Shown one piece after another: positions 52,669-62,000 of a stretch of 64,000 nucleotides of DNA. Each line of letters begins with the position of its first letter. Positions within the stretch are counted from its first letter, which is position 1. The notes under the pieces were generated by a model. The model did no database searches and was not told the DNA's origin. It was given only the letters and a program-made list of their open reading frames with translations. The position numbers and the translations under genes were made by a program. The DNA comes from Streptomyces sp. AP-93 (GTDB lineage Bacteria; Actinomycetota; Actinomycetes; Streptomycetales; Streptomycetaceae): positions 372,022 through 436,021 of the forward strand of contig NZ_JALGBX010000003.1 of assembly GCF_022808175.1 (NCBI RefSeq), written 5' to 3'.

Positions 52669-53018
52669 TTTCCCTGTCAAGCGCGCCACGCCGGACCCGT
52701 CCGCCACCCCGCCGCCCGCTGTCCCGTGACGGCGAAGGTTGATCTTCGCCATCGGAGCTCGATGATCAGTAGGCCGGCAGCCCTTCGACGAGCCCGCATG
52801 CCGATCGAACTCGACTTCCCGGAGTTTCCGTCGACCTCGCAGGAAGCCATCGTCGGGTGCTCCCGCCGGCAGCCCGGCGGCGCCGTCTGCGGTCCCGACA
52901 GCCGAGCCGCGTCGGGCACGTCCTCGCGCCGGCGACCCCAGAAATCCCGCATCGCGGTCCGCGACGGCGTCACTCGGACTTCGCTGCCACACAACACCGG
53001 CTGGCATGATCCACTCCC
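52669..53018. other. Gene-free 350-bp stretch between recA control region and the 2H phosphoesterase gene
   Basis: Overlapping frames exist on both strands (such as a 121-codon frame from 52657) but none has a ribosome-binding site, normal composition or a family I recognise. No tRNA-like or strong repeat structure was seen. Confidence 0.5.
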
Positions 53019-53582
53019 ATGACGGACACCGCGGACACCACCTCCAGCATGTTCCCCGCCGGCCGCACCGCGCTCATCGTGCGGATACCCGAAGCGGAAC
53101 CCGTCGTCCGGGACTGGCGGGACCGGATCGACCCCGCGGCCCGGGCCGGGGCCGGGGTGCCGGCGCACGTGAGCGTGCTCTACCCGTTCCTCCCTGAGAA
53201 CCTGATCGACGCCTCGGTCCACGCCGGGATCGCCGCGGCCCTGCATCCCCACCACGCCTTCGACCTGCGCTTCGAGCGGACCGGCCGGTTCCCGGGGATG
53301 CTCTACCTCGCCCCGGAGCCGGACGCCCCGCTGCGCCGGCTGACCCTCTCGGTCACCGAGCGCTGGCCGGAGGTCCGGCCCTACGGCGGCCGCTACCCGG
53401 ACCCGGTCCCGCACCTCACCGTGGCCCAGCGCGCCCCGGAGGCGGACCTGGACACCGCCGAGGCGGACCTGAACGGCCGACTCCCCCTCACCGCCCGCGT
53501 CCGCGCCGTCGACCTGGTGGCCTACGACGGGACGGCCTGGCACGAGCGCGCGAGGTTCACGCTGCGGGAACCCGGAAAGTGA
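53019..53582 (+). CDS. 2H phosphoesterase (2'-5' RNA ligase family)
   Basis: 187 residues. The two catalytic H-x-(S/T) motifs are visible as HVSVLYPF and HLTVAQ. Members hydrolyse cyclic phosphodiesters or 2',5'-linkages; the true substrate in actinobacteria is not known. ATG 53019 begins MTDTADTTS. It lies upstream of the HTH-ClpN gene with a 62-bp gap containing the twin palindromes. Confidence 0.9.
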   Translation: MTDTADTTSSMFPAGRTALIVRIPEAEPVVRDWRDRIDPAARAGAGVPAHVSVLYPFLPENLIDASVHAGIAAALHPHHAFDLRFERTGRFPGMLYLAPEPDAPLRRLTLSVTERWPEVRPYGGRYPDPVPHLTVAQRAPEADLDTAEADLNGRLPLTARVRAVDLVAYDGTAWHERARFTLREPGK

Positions 53583-53594
53583 CGACCGGAGAAG

Positions 53595-53642
53595 TGACAA
53601 CCCAGGGTTGACACCCGCTCGACTGTCAACCTAGGGTTGCAC
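53595..53642 (+). promoter_or_regulatory. Twin near-palindromic operators before the HTH-ClpN gene
   Basis: TGACAACCCAGGGTTGACA (53595-53613) and TGTCAACCTAGGGTTGCAC (53624-53642) share CAACCYAGGGTTG with centres 29 bp apart. The second ends two bases before the start codon at 53645, so a bound repressor would block initiation. Confidence 0.7.
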
Positions 53643-53644
53643 CC

Positions 53645-54406
53645 ATGACGAACCCTCCGGTGGAACCCGTTCGCATGACCAATCCGGTACGCCTCGACGA
53701 CCTCATCGAGGCCATCAAGAAGGTCCACACCGACACCCTGGAGCAGCTCAGCGGCGCAGTCGTGGCCGCCGAGGCACTCGGGGACGTCGCGGACCACCTC
53801 ATCGGCCACTTCGTCGACCAGGCCCGCCGCTCCGGCGCCTCCTGGACCGACATCGGCCGCAGCATGGGCGTCACCCGCCAGGCCGCCCAGAAGCGCTTCG
53901 TACCCAAGGCCGACAAGGAGGGCGACGCTGGACTCGACCCCAGCCAGGGCTTCGGCCGCTTCACCCCCCGCGCCCGCAACGTGGTGGTCACCGCGCAGAA
54001 CGAGGCCCGCGCCGCCGGCAACACCGAGATCCGCACCGAACACCTCGTCCTCGGCCTCTTCGCCGAGCCCGACGGCCTCGCCGCCCACGCCGTCGCCGCC
54101 CAGGGAATCGCGGCCGACGACGTACGCGCCGCCGTGACCGCCGCCCTGCCCCCGGCCGTGGAGGACGTCCCCGAGCTGGTCCCCTTCGACGCCTCGTCGA
54201 AGAAGGCCCTGGAGCTCACCTTCCGCGAGGCCCTGCGCCTCGGCCACAGCTACGTGGGCACCGAGCACATCCTGCTCGCGCTCCTGGAGCTGGAGAACGG
54301 GACGGGCGCGCTCAGCGGCCTCGGCGTGGACAAGGACATCGTCGAGAACTGGGTCAACGACGCCCTGGAATCCGTACTCGGCGCCTCGGACGGTCCCGGG
54401 AAGTAG
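53645..54406 (+). CDS. HTH plus Clp-N-terminal-domain protein, probable autoregulator
   Basis: 253 residues. Residues ~66-85 (SWTDIGRSMGVTRQAAQKRF) form a helix-turn-helix. Residues ~100-250 contain the two Clp-N repeats (GRFTPRARNVVVTAQNEARAAGNTEIRTEHLVLGLF; SSKKALELTFREALRLGHSYVGTEHILLALL), without AAA+ modules. It is therefore not a ClpC chaperone but a DNA-binding protein with the adaptor-binding Clp-N fold. ATG 53645 lies right after the second palindrome, giving a leaderless-like start; a second in-frame ATG at 53675 is possible. The 3' end overlaps the convergent transporter gene by 53 nt. Confidence 0.88.
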   Translation: MTNPPVEPVRMTNPVRLDDLIEAIKKVHTDTLEQLSGAVVAAEALGDVADHLIGHFVDQARRSGASWTDIGRSMGVTRQAAQKRFVPKADKEGDAGLDPSQGFGRFTPRARNVVVTAQNEARAAGNTEIRTEHLVLGLFAEPDGLAAHAVAAQGIAADDVRAAVTAALPPAVEDVPELVPFDASSKKALELTFREALRLGHSYVGTEHILLALLELENGTGALSGLGVDKDIVENWVNDALESVLGASDGPGK

Positions 54407-55634
54407 AGGCGTCCGCTTCCCCGGTCAGCGCGTACCGCTTCACGTACGCGCCGAGGAAGGCCTGCATCGTGGCGACGGCCGGGATCGCGATGAGCGCCCC
54501 GACCGCGCCCAGCAGGGCGGTGCCCGCGATGACCGATCCGAAGGCCACCGCCGGGTGGATGTCCACCGTCTTCGAGGTCAGCTTCGGCTGGAGCACGTAG
54601 TTCTCGAACTGCTGGTACACCACCACGAATCCGAGGACGTACAGCGCGTACCAGGGGTTGACCGTGAAGGCGATCAGCATCGGCAGCGCGCCCGCCAGGT
54701 AGGTGCCGATGGTGGGGATGAACTGCGACACCAGCCCCACCCACACCGCGAGCGCGGGCGCGTACGGCACGCCCAGCACCGCGAAGACGATGTAGTGCGC
54801 GATCCCGGAGATCAGTGCCATCAGCCCGCGCGAGTAGAGGTACCCGCCCGTCTTGGTGACGGCGATCTCCCAGGCCCGCAGCACCTCCGCCTGCTTCGCG
54901 GGCGGCAGTACGGAGCACAGGGCGCGGCGCAGTCGCGGCCCGTCGGCGGCGAAGTAGAAGGAGAACAGACCGATCGTCAGCAGCTTGAACAGTCCGCCGA
55001 GCACGGTGGCGGACACGTCGAGCACGCCGGTCGCGCTGTTCTGCACGTACTTCTGCAGCCAGTCCGAGTGCAGCAGGCTGTCCTGGATCTCCAGGCGGGA
55101 CAGGTCCGTGTGGAAGGTGTCGTTGATCGATCCGATCAGCGAGTCGAGATAGCCGGGGAAGCCCTCCACCAGGTCGACGATCTGTCCGGCGAGCACCGAG
55201 CCGAGCAGGACGACGAATCCGACGGCCGCGCCGAAAACCCCGAGGAACACCAGGAAGGTGGCGCACCCGCGGCGCATGCCGCGGGCCGCCATCCGGGCCA
55301 CGGCCGGTTCGATCGCGAGCGCGAGGAAGAACGCGATCAGGATGTTGACGAGCAGCCCGATGAGCTGGTGGAAGGCCCAACTGCCGAGCTGGAAACAGGC
55401 CACCAGGGCCAGTACGAGAATCACGGCGCGCGGCAGCCAGCGCGGCATCCGGGCATCCGCCGGAGCCGGTCCCCCGACAGGAGCCGCTCCCCCGCCCGGA
55501 GCCGGTCCCCCGACAGGACCCGGCGCTCCGGGGGCTGCCGTCACGGGGCCCGCGGCCGAGGGGGCCGCCGTCCGGGGCGGCGGCGGGCCCTGGAGGTCTT
55601 CGGGCCGGTCGGTCATCTCATCACTGGCTGCCAC
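54354..55634 (-). CDS. AI-2E family (YdiK/PerM-type) membrane protein
   Basis: A 426-residue polytopic protein. A Pro/Gly/Ala-rich cytoplasmic tail (~60 residues) precedes the AI-2E transporter family core with several helices (AVILVLALVACFQLGSWAF, LVNILIAFFLALAIEPAVA) and the signature LVSQFIPTIGTYLAGALPMLIAF...ENYVLQPKL. Its function in actinobacteria is unproven (export of small molecules or ions). GTG 55634 gives the longest form; ATG 55616 (MTDRPED) is likely too. Its last 53 nt overlap the HTH-ClpN gene tail to tail. Confidence 0.88.
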   Translation of the reverse strand: MAASDEMTDRPEDLQGPPPPRTAAPSAAGPVTAAPGAPGPVGGPAPGGGAAPVGGPAPADARMPRWLPRAVILVLALVACFQLGSWAFHQLIGLLVNILIAFFLALAIEPAVARMAARGMRRGCATFLVFLGVFGAAVGFVVLLGSVLAGQIVDLVEGFPGYLDSLIGSINDTFHTDLSRLEIQDSLLHSDWLQKYVQNSATGVLDVSATVLGGLFKLLTIGLFSFYFAADGPRLRRALCSVLPPAKQAEVLRAWEIAVTKTGGYLYSRGLMALISGIAHYIVFAVLGVPYAPALAVWVGLVSQFIPTIGTYLAGALPMLIAFTVNPWYALYVLGFVVVYQQFENYVLQPKLTSKTVDIHPAVAFGSVIAGTALLGAVGALIAIPAVATMQAFLGAYVKRYALTGEADASTSRDRPRRRVRIPGRR

Positions 55635-55706
55635 GCCGACCAGTCTGTCCCACCGGCGCCGCGAACCACGAAGCGGCCGCCGCGACCCCGCCCCGGCCGC
55701 ACCGTG

Positions 55707-55901
55707 CTAGCGCAGCGAAGCGGGCACGTCCACCGCCGAACACACCGCGCGCCACACGTCCTTGGTCTCCCAGCCCGCGTCCAGCGCCTCGTGGACCGTG
55801 CGTCCCCCGAGCTCCGTCATGACGTGGTCCCGCGCGAAGGAGTCCGCGTAGCCCGGGCCGAAGTGCTCGGCCATCCGCTCCCAGAAAATCGTCAACCGCA
55901 T
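55707..55901 (-). CDS. DUF3046 protein
   Basis: A 64-residue protein starting MRLTIFWERMAEHFGPGYADSFARDHVM and containing LGGRTVHEALDAGW, the DUF3046 pattern. From memory, members are found near recA/recX in Actinobacteria, which is the case here (3 kb). Its function is unknown. Confidence 0.9.
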   Translation of the reverse strand: MRLTIFWERMAEHFGPGYADSFARDHVMTELGGRTVHEALDAGWETKDVWRAVCSAVDVPASLR

Positions 55902-55982
55902 GACTCCAGTATCCCGCCCCGGAGAGTGCACCCTCCCCGTTCGGGCCACCTCGGCGCCACCGGGACCCCTACGGTTCCTGGC

Positions 55983-56972
55983 ATGCCTGGAGACGAAGCT
56001 TGCGCCCCGGCGGCGCCGACGGCGGCGAGTGCGCTGGCCCGCGCCGAGCAGTTCATCTGGCTCACGGCCCGCGTACTGGAGCAGCGGCGGTTCGCGTTCC
56101 ACTTCCTCGGCGGGGACGCCGACCCGGTCGATGCCGCCCTCGGCGCCTACCTCGGCGGCGACGGCGGCTACGGCCACGCCCTCGACCCGGACCTGCGCGG
56201 TCCGCTGAGCCACCCGCTGCACACCGCGCACGCCCTGCGCGTCCTGGACGGCCTGGGCCGCTGCGCCGGACAGCGCATCGAGCGGCTCTGCACCCACCTG
56301 ATCCGGGTCTCCACCCCGGACGGGGCGCTCCCGGCGACGGCTCCGGCCTCCGGCGGCTACCCGGCGGCCCCCTACCTCCCGCTGCACGACGATCCGCCGG
56401 GCGACCTGCTGGCCACCGGCCCCGTCGTCGGGATCCTGCACCGCAACCGGGTGTGGCACGCGTGGCTGTTCCGGGCGACGGACTTCTGCTGGGACCGGGT
56501 GGAGAACCTGCGGCACTGGAACCCGTACGAGATCCAGAGCGCGGTGGCCTTCCTCGACGGGGTCCCCGACCGGGCCCGGGCGTCGGCGGCCGCCGACCGG
56601 CTGGGGCGCCTCGTCCGCGAGCGGCGGCTCGTCGTACTGGATCCCGCGCGGCAGGACGCGTACCCGCCGGTCCCCGGCCGTGTGCCGGACGAGCACCTGT
56701 ACCCGTACGACTTCGCCCGCCGCCCGGAGTCCCTCGCCCGCGGCTGGTTCACGGACGCGGAGCTGTACGGCTCGCTGCGCTTCCTGGCGGGCCGGCAGCA
56801 GCCGGACGGCGGCTGGCCGGTGCACGGCGGGGCGTGGGCGCCGGGCAGCTCGCTGGAGCGGCGCCCGATCGCGACGCTGGAGGCGCTGCTGACCTTGCGC
56901 GCGTACGGCCGGCTCCCCGGAGCGGCCCAGGCGGGCTGCCCTAGCCTCCCAGGGCCCGCAGCCCCGCGGTGA
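55983..56972 (+). CDS. Unrecognised protein with prenyltransferase/terpene-cyclase-like helical repeats
   Basis: 329 residues with no signal peptide. Segments such as AYLGGDGGYGHALDPDLRGP and AGRQQPDGGWPVHGG look like the QxxDGGW turns of alpha/alpha-toroid proteins. DFCWDRVENLRHWNPYEIQSAVAFL is another candidate helix pair. I do not recognise the family; I would test for squalene-cyclase/prenyltransferase-like fold. ATG 55983 begins MPGDEACAP. The 3' end overlaps azlD by 32 nt tail to tail. Confidence 0.7.
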   Translation: MPGDEACAPAAPTAASALARAEQFIWLTARVLEQRRFAFHFLGGDADPVDAALGAYLGGDGGYGHALDPDLRGPLSHPLHTAHALRVLDGLGRCAGQRIERLCTHLIRVSTPDGALPATAPASGGYPAAPYLPLHDDPPGDLLATGPVVGILHRNRVWHAWLFRATDFCWDRVENLRHWNPYEIQSAVAFLDGVPDRARASAAADRLGRLVRERRLVVLDPARQDAYPPVPGRVPDEHLYPYDFARRPESLARGWFTDAELYGSLRFLAGRQQPDGGWPVHGGAWAPGSSLERRPIATLEALLTLRAYGRLPGAAQAGCPSLPGPAAPR

Positions 56973-57249
56973 CGGCGACGGCCGCCGCGACCACGACGAG
57001 GAACGGGGCCCGCAGCAGCAGCGCGACCCCGGCGGCCGCGAGCCCGGCGGCGCGGGCGTCGAGCACGAGCTCCTGCCCGGTGGCGAAGGTCTGCTGCGCG
57101 GTGAGCGCGGCGAGCAGCGCGACCGGCAGGAGGGCTGCGAGCTTGCGCACCGCGGGCCGCTCCAGGGCTCCGGCGGGGACGAGCAGTCCGGCGAGCTTCA
57201 CGGCGTAGCAGCCGACGACGGTGAGCCCGATGGCGATCCAGACGTTCAC
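56941..57249 (-). CDS. azlD: AzlD-type branched-chain amino-acid exporter small subunit
   Basis: 102 residues with three to four hydrophobic helices (VWIAIGLTVVGCYAVKLAGLLVP, LAALLPVALLAALTAQQTF, LVVVAAAVAVTAGLRALGG). GTG 57249 overlaps the azlC stop (GTGA), the usual AzlC-AzlD coupling. Together they export branched-chain amino acids or analogues. Confidence 0.92.
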   Translation of the reverse strand: MNVWIAIGLTVVGCYAVKLAGLLVPAGALERPAVRKLAALLPVALLAALTAQQTFATGQELVLDARAAGLAAAGVALLLRAPFLVVVAAAVAVTAGLRALGG

Positions 57250-58007
57250 GAGCGGCGTCCCTTCATCCACAGCACGATCGGCGCGGCCAGCGCCGCGATC
57301 AGCACGGGCACCCCGGCGGGCAGTACGGGCAGCAGGCCCAGCCCGAGGACGAGGGCGAGCGCGGCGACGGCCCGCTCGGTGCCGGTCTTCAGCATCGGCG
57401 CGAGCAGCGCGAGGAACACAGCGGGCCCGGCGGCGTCCAGCCCCCACGCCCTGGTGTCCCCGATGGCCTCGGCGCCGAGCGCGCCGAGCAGGGTGGTGAG
57501 GTTCCACAGGACGTAGAGGGCCAGCCCGGTCACGGTGAAGCCGAGCCGGGCCGACTTCCGGTCGGGCTGGGCCAGGGCCACGGCGGTGGTCTCGTCGATC
57601 ACCCAGTGCGCGGCGAAGGGCCGTACGCCCTTGGGCAGCGCGAGCAGTTGGGACAGCCGCAGCCCGTAGAAGGCGTTGCGGGTCCCGAGGAAGAAGGCCC
57701 CGGCGGCGGCCGTGAAGGGATTCCCGCCGGCGGCCAGTGCCCCGACCAGCGCGAACTGCGAGGCGCCGGTGAACACCAGCAGGCTCAGCACGCACGCCTG
57801 GAGGGTGCTGATACCGGCCCCGGCGGCGGTCACCCCGAAGGCGAACCCGGACAGCCCGACCGCCACTCCGACGCCGAGCGCGTCCCGGACCACGGCCGCG
57901 CGCGGCTTGTCCACCGCGGGCGCCCCGCCGGGGGCTTCCCGGCCGGGTTCTTCTTGTATGGCTATCCGATGTTCTCCCACGCCCCGAAGGTACGCAGTCC
58001 ACGCCAT
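57246..58007 (-). CDS. azlC: AzlC-type branched-chain amino-acid exporter large subunit
   Basis: A 253-residue membrane protein with AzlC family features (ALGVGVAVGLSGFAFGVTAAGAG, TGASQFALVGALAAGG, FFLGTRNAFYGL, HWVIDETTAVA). ATG 58007 gives a 40-residue hydrophilic tail; a GTG at 57983 (VGEHRIA) would shorten it by eight residues. It follows an AraC gene on the same strand by 65 bp, so that regulator probably controls export. Confidence 0.9.
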   Translation of the reverse strand: MAWTAYLRGVGEHRIAIQEEPGREAPGGAPAVDKPRAAVVRDALGVGVAVGLSGFAFGVTAAGAGISTLQACVLSLLVFTGASQFALVGALAAGGNPFTAAAGAFFLGTRNAFYGLRLSQLLALPKGVRPFAAHWVIDETTAVALAQPDRKSARLGFTVTGLALYVLWNLTTLLGALGAEAIGDTRAWGLDAAGPAVFLALLAPMLKTGTERAVAALALVLGLGLLPVLPAGVPVLIAALAAPIVLWMKGRRS

Positions 58008-58072
58008 CCGGGTCTTGTACGTTCTTGCACCCTGATTGAGGAGACCTTCGCGGGGCCGGCCCCCTGGGCCGG

Positions 58073-58954
58073 CTAGGCCGGACCGGGATCCACCGCGCTG
58101 CCCGGCCCACCGCCGCGCCCCCGCCGGTACGCCCCCGGGGGCACCCCCACGATGCGGGTGAAGTGCCGGTTCAGGTGCGGCTGGTCGGTGAAGCCGACGG
58201 TGACGGCCGCCTGGGCCGGCGGGATCCCGGCGTCGAGCAGCCGGCGCGCCCGCCGGACCCGGGCGTCGGTCAGCCAGGTGTGCGGGGGCATGCCGTACCG
58301 GTCCCGGAAGGCCCGCAGCAGGGCGAAGGGGCTCGTCCCCAGCTCCGCCGCGAGCCGCTCCAGCGACGGGGGCTCCCCCATCCGCTCCTCCAGTACGGCC
58401 CGGGCCCGCTCCGCGTCGGCGGCCCCCGCGCGGCCCGCCGTGCGGGCGGGCAGCGGCCCGGCGTGCCGGGTCAGCATCCGCGCCACCACCCCGCGCAGCA
58501 GGGTGTCGGCGGCCAGCGCGTTGCCGGCCTCGGCGGCCCGGTGGACCTCGGTGATGGCCCGCGAGGCCTGCGCGTCGGCAACCATGTCGGCGGTGAAGCC
58601 GGGGGTCCCGCGCAGGGTCCCGATCTCGGTGGCGACCTCGGTGATCAGCGCCCGGGAGGGGTAGAGGGTGGCGTAGGCCCAGCCCTCGGGGACCCCGGCG
58701 CGGGCGGTGTGCGGGACCTCGGGGTTGATCAGGACCACGCTGCCGGGCCCGGCGCGCAGGGTGTCTCCCGGCAGGCCGATCTCCTCGACGCCGCCGGTGA
58801 CGGCCGCGATGACGTACCCGTCGTGGGCGTGGCGCGGAAAGGTGTGGCGGACGTAGTGGGCACGCAGGAGGTCCAGCCCGGGCAGTTCCGCGTACTGCCA
58901 GTGCCGCGCCCACTCCCGGCGGCCCTCGCCCGCTCCGGTCGTCCCCGTGCCCAT
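58073..58954 (-). CDS. AraC-family regulator upstream of azlCD
   Basis: 293 residues. An N-terminal cupin sensor (FPRHAHDGYVIAAVTGGVEEI; GSVVLINPEVPHTA) is followed by two HTH units (SLERLAAELGTSPFALLRAFRDRYGMPPHTWL; PPAQAAVTVGFTDQPHLNRHFTRIVGVPPGAYRRG). ATG 58954 follows GGGGGG closely. The gene order araC-azlC-azlD on one strand suggests local control. It diverges from lhr. Confidence 0.93.
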   Translation of the reverse strand: MGTGTTGAGEGRREWARHWQYAELPGLDLLRAHYVRHTFPRHAHDGYVIAAVTGGVEEIGLPGDTLRAGPGSVVLINPEVPHTARAGVPEGWAYATLYPSRALITEVATEIGTLRGTPGFTADMVADAQASRAITEVHRAAEAGNALAADTLLRGVVARMLTRHAGPLPARTAGRAGAADAERARAVLEERMGEPPSLERLAAELGTSPFALLRAFRDRYGMPPHTWLTDARVRRARRLLDAGIPPAQAAVTVGFTDQPHLNRHFTRIVGVPPGAYRRGRGGGPGSAVDPGPA

Positions 58955-59034
58955 CCCCCCATTCTGCGCCCGGCCCGGCGGGGGTGTTTCCACAGGTCCG
59001 GCCGGTTGTCAGTGGGCGGGTGCACGATGGGGGC

Positions 59035-62000
59035 ATGTCCGGTACCGCGCTCGACTCGTTCTCCCCCGCGACCCGTTCCTGGTTCACGGGGGCCTTCGTC
59101 TCGCCCACCTCCGCCCAGGAAGGCGCCTGGCGGGCCATCGGGGCGGGCTCGGACGTGCTGGTGGTGGCCCCCACCGGCTCCGGCAAGACCCTGGCGGCCT
59201 TCCTCGCCGCGCTCGACCAGCTCGCCTCGACCCCGCCCCCGGCCGAGCCGAAGAAGCGCTGCCGAGTGCTGTACATCTCGCCCCTGAAGGCCCTGGCGGT
59301 GGACGTGGAGCGCAATCTCCGCAGCCCGCTGACCGGCATCCGGCAGGAATCGGTGCGCCTGGGCCTGCCCGAGCCGGAGATCCGGGTCGGGATCCGCTCC
59401 GGCGACACCCCGCCGGCCGAGCGGCGCGCGCTGGTGACGCGGCCGCCGGACATCCTGATCACCACGCCCGAGTCGCTGTTCCTGATGCTGACGTCGGCGG
59501 CCCGCGAGGCCCTGGCCGGGATCGAGACGGTGATCCTGGACGAGGTGCACGCGGTCGCCGGGACCAAGCGCGGCGCCCATCTCGCGCTGTCCCTGGAGCG
59601 GTTGGACGAGCTGCTGCCCCGCCCCGCGCGCCGGATCGGACTGTCGGCGACGGTCCGCCCGGTGGACGAGGTCGCCCGTTACCTCGCTCCGCGCGGCAAG
59701 GTGGAGATCGTCCAGCCGCCCTCCACCAAGGAGTTCGACCTGTCGGTGGTCGTCCCGGTCGAGGACATGGGCGAGTTGGGCGGCTCCCCCGCCACCGAGG
59801 GCAAGGAGGGCGGCGACAAGCCCTCCATCTGGCCGCACGTGGAGGAGCGGATCGCCGATCTGGTCCAGGCCCACCGCTCCACGATCGTGTTCGCCAACTC
59901 CCGCCGCCTCGCCGAGCGCCTGTGCAACCGGCTCAACGAGATCGCGTACGAGCGGGCCACCGGCGGCCCGCTGCCCGAGGGACCGCCCCCGGCCGAGATC
60001 ATGGCCCAGTCGGGCGCCGCCCAGGGCGCTCCCCCGCTGCTGGCCCGCGCCCACCACGGCTCGGTCTCCAAGGAACAGCGGGCGCTGGTGGAGGAGGACT
60101 TGAAGGCGGGCCGGCTGCCCGCCGTGGTCGCCACCTCCAGCCTGGAGCTCGGCATCGACATGGGCGCGGTCGACCTCGTCATCCAGGTCGAGTCACCGCC
60201 CTCCGTGGCCTCCGGGCTCCAGCGGGTGGGCCGGGCCGGGCACCAGGTCGGCGCGGTCTCCACCGGAGTCGTCTTCCCCAAGTACCGGGGCGACCTCGTC
60301 CAGGCGGCCGTGGTCACCGAGCGGATGCGCACGGGCTCGATCGAGTCCCTGCGGATCCCCTCCAACCCGCTGGACGTCCTCGCCCAGCAGCTCGTCGCGA
60401 TGACCGCCATGGACACCTGGCAGCTGGACGACCTGCTCGCCCTGGTGCGGCGGGCGGCCCCCTTCGCGGCGCTGCCCGACTCGGCCTTCACGGCGGTACT
60501 GGACATGCTGGCCGGCCGCTACCCGTCGGACGCCTTCGCCGAGCTCAGACCTCGCGTCGTGTGGGACCGCGTCGCCGGTACGATCACCGGCCGGCCCGGC
60601 GCCCAGCGCCTCGCGGTCACCTCCGGCGGGACCATCCCGGACCGCGGCCTCTTCGGCGTCTTCCTGGCCGGAGCGACTGCGTCCGATGAAAAGAGGGGGA
60701 AGAAGGGCGGCGGCCGGGTCGGCGAGCTCGACGAGGAGATGGTCTACGAGTCCCGCGTCGGCGACGTCTTCACCCTCGGCACCACCTCCTGGCGGATCGT
60801 GGACATCACCCGCGACCGCGTCCTGGTCACCCCGGCCCCCGGGGTCCCGGGCCGGCTCCCGTTCTGGAAGGGCGACCAGCTGGGCCGCCCGCTGGAGCTG
60901 GGGCGCGCCGTCGGCGCGTTCCTGCGCGAGCTCGGCGGCCTCGACGCCGAGGACGCCCGGCTGCGCCTGGTGGCGGCGGGCCTGGACGCCTGGGCCGCGG
61001 AGAACGTCCTGTCCTACCTCGCCGAGCAGCGCGAGGCCTGCGGCCACGTACCGGACGACCGGACCATCGTCGTCGAGCGGTTCCGCGACGAGCTCGGCGA
61101 CTGGCGGGTCGTCGTCCACTCCCCCTTCGGCGCCCAGGTGCACGCCCCCTGGGCGCTGGCGCTCGGCGCCCGGCTCTCCGAGCGGTACGGGATGGACGCG
61201 CAGGTCATGCACGCCGACGACGGCATCGTGCTCCGCCTCCCGGACGCGGACCTGCTGAACATGGACCTGGACCTGCTGGACCACGACCCGGCGCGCGGCG
61301 GCTCGGCCCACTCCTTCGGCTTCGACGACGAGAAGCCCCCGCTGGGCGCGGCGGACGTGGCCTTCGACCACGGGGACGTCCAGCAGATCGTCACCGACCA
61401 GGTGGGCGGCTCCGCGCTGTTCGCCTCCCGCTTCCGCGAGTGCGCGGCGCGCGCCCTGCTGCTGCCGCGCCGCAATCCCGGCAAGCGCACCCCCCTGTGG
61501 CAGCAGCGCCAGCGCGCCTCGCAACTGCTTCAGGTGGCCTCCGAGTTCGGTTCGTTCCCGATCGTGCTGGAGGCCGTACGGGAATGCCTGCAGGACGTCT
61601 TCGACGTGCCCGGCCTGACCGAGCTCATGGGGGACATCGAGGCACGCCGGGTCCGCCTCGTCGAGGTCACGACGCCCGAGCCCTCCCCCTTCGCCCGCTC
61701 CCTCCTCTTCGGGTACGTCGCCCAGTTCCTCTACGAGGGCGACTCGCCGCTCGCCGAGCGCAGGGCGGCCGCGCTGTCGCTGGACTCCCGGCTGCTGGCC
61801 GAGCTGCTCGGCCAGGCCGAGCTCCGCGAGCTGCTCGACGCGGAGGTGCTGACGGAGCTGGAGCGGGAGCTCCAGTGGCTGACCGAGGACCGGCGGGCCA
61901 AGGACGCCGAGTCGGTGGCCGACCTGCTGCGCCTGCTGGGCCCGCTCACCCCGGCGGAACTGGCCGCCCGCGGCGCGGAACCGCAGTGGGCTCCGTCCCT

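Noticed and set aside
52582..53022. Small genes on either strand upstream of the 2H phosphoesterase
   Set aside because: Both frames have Arg/Pro-rich shadow composition, no start signals and no family resemblance.
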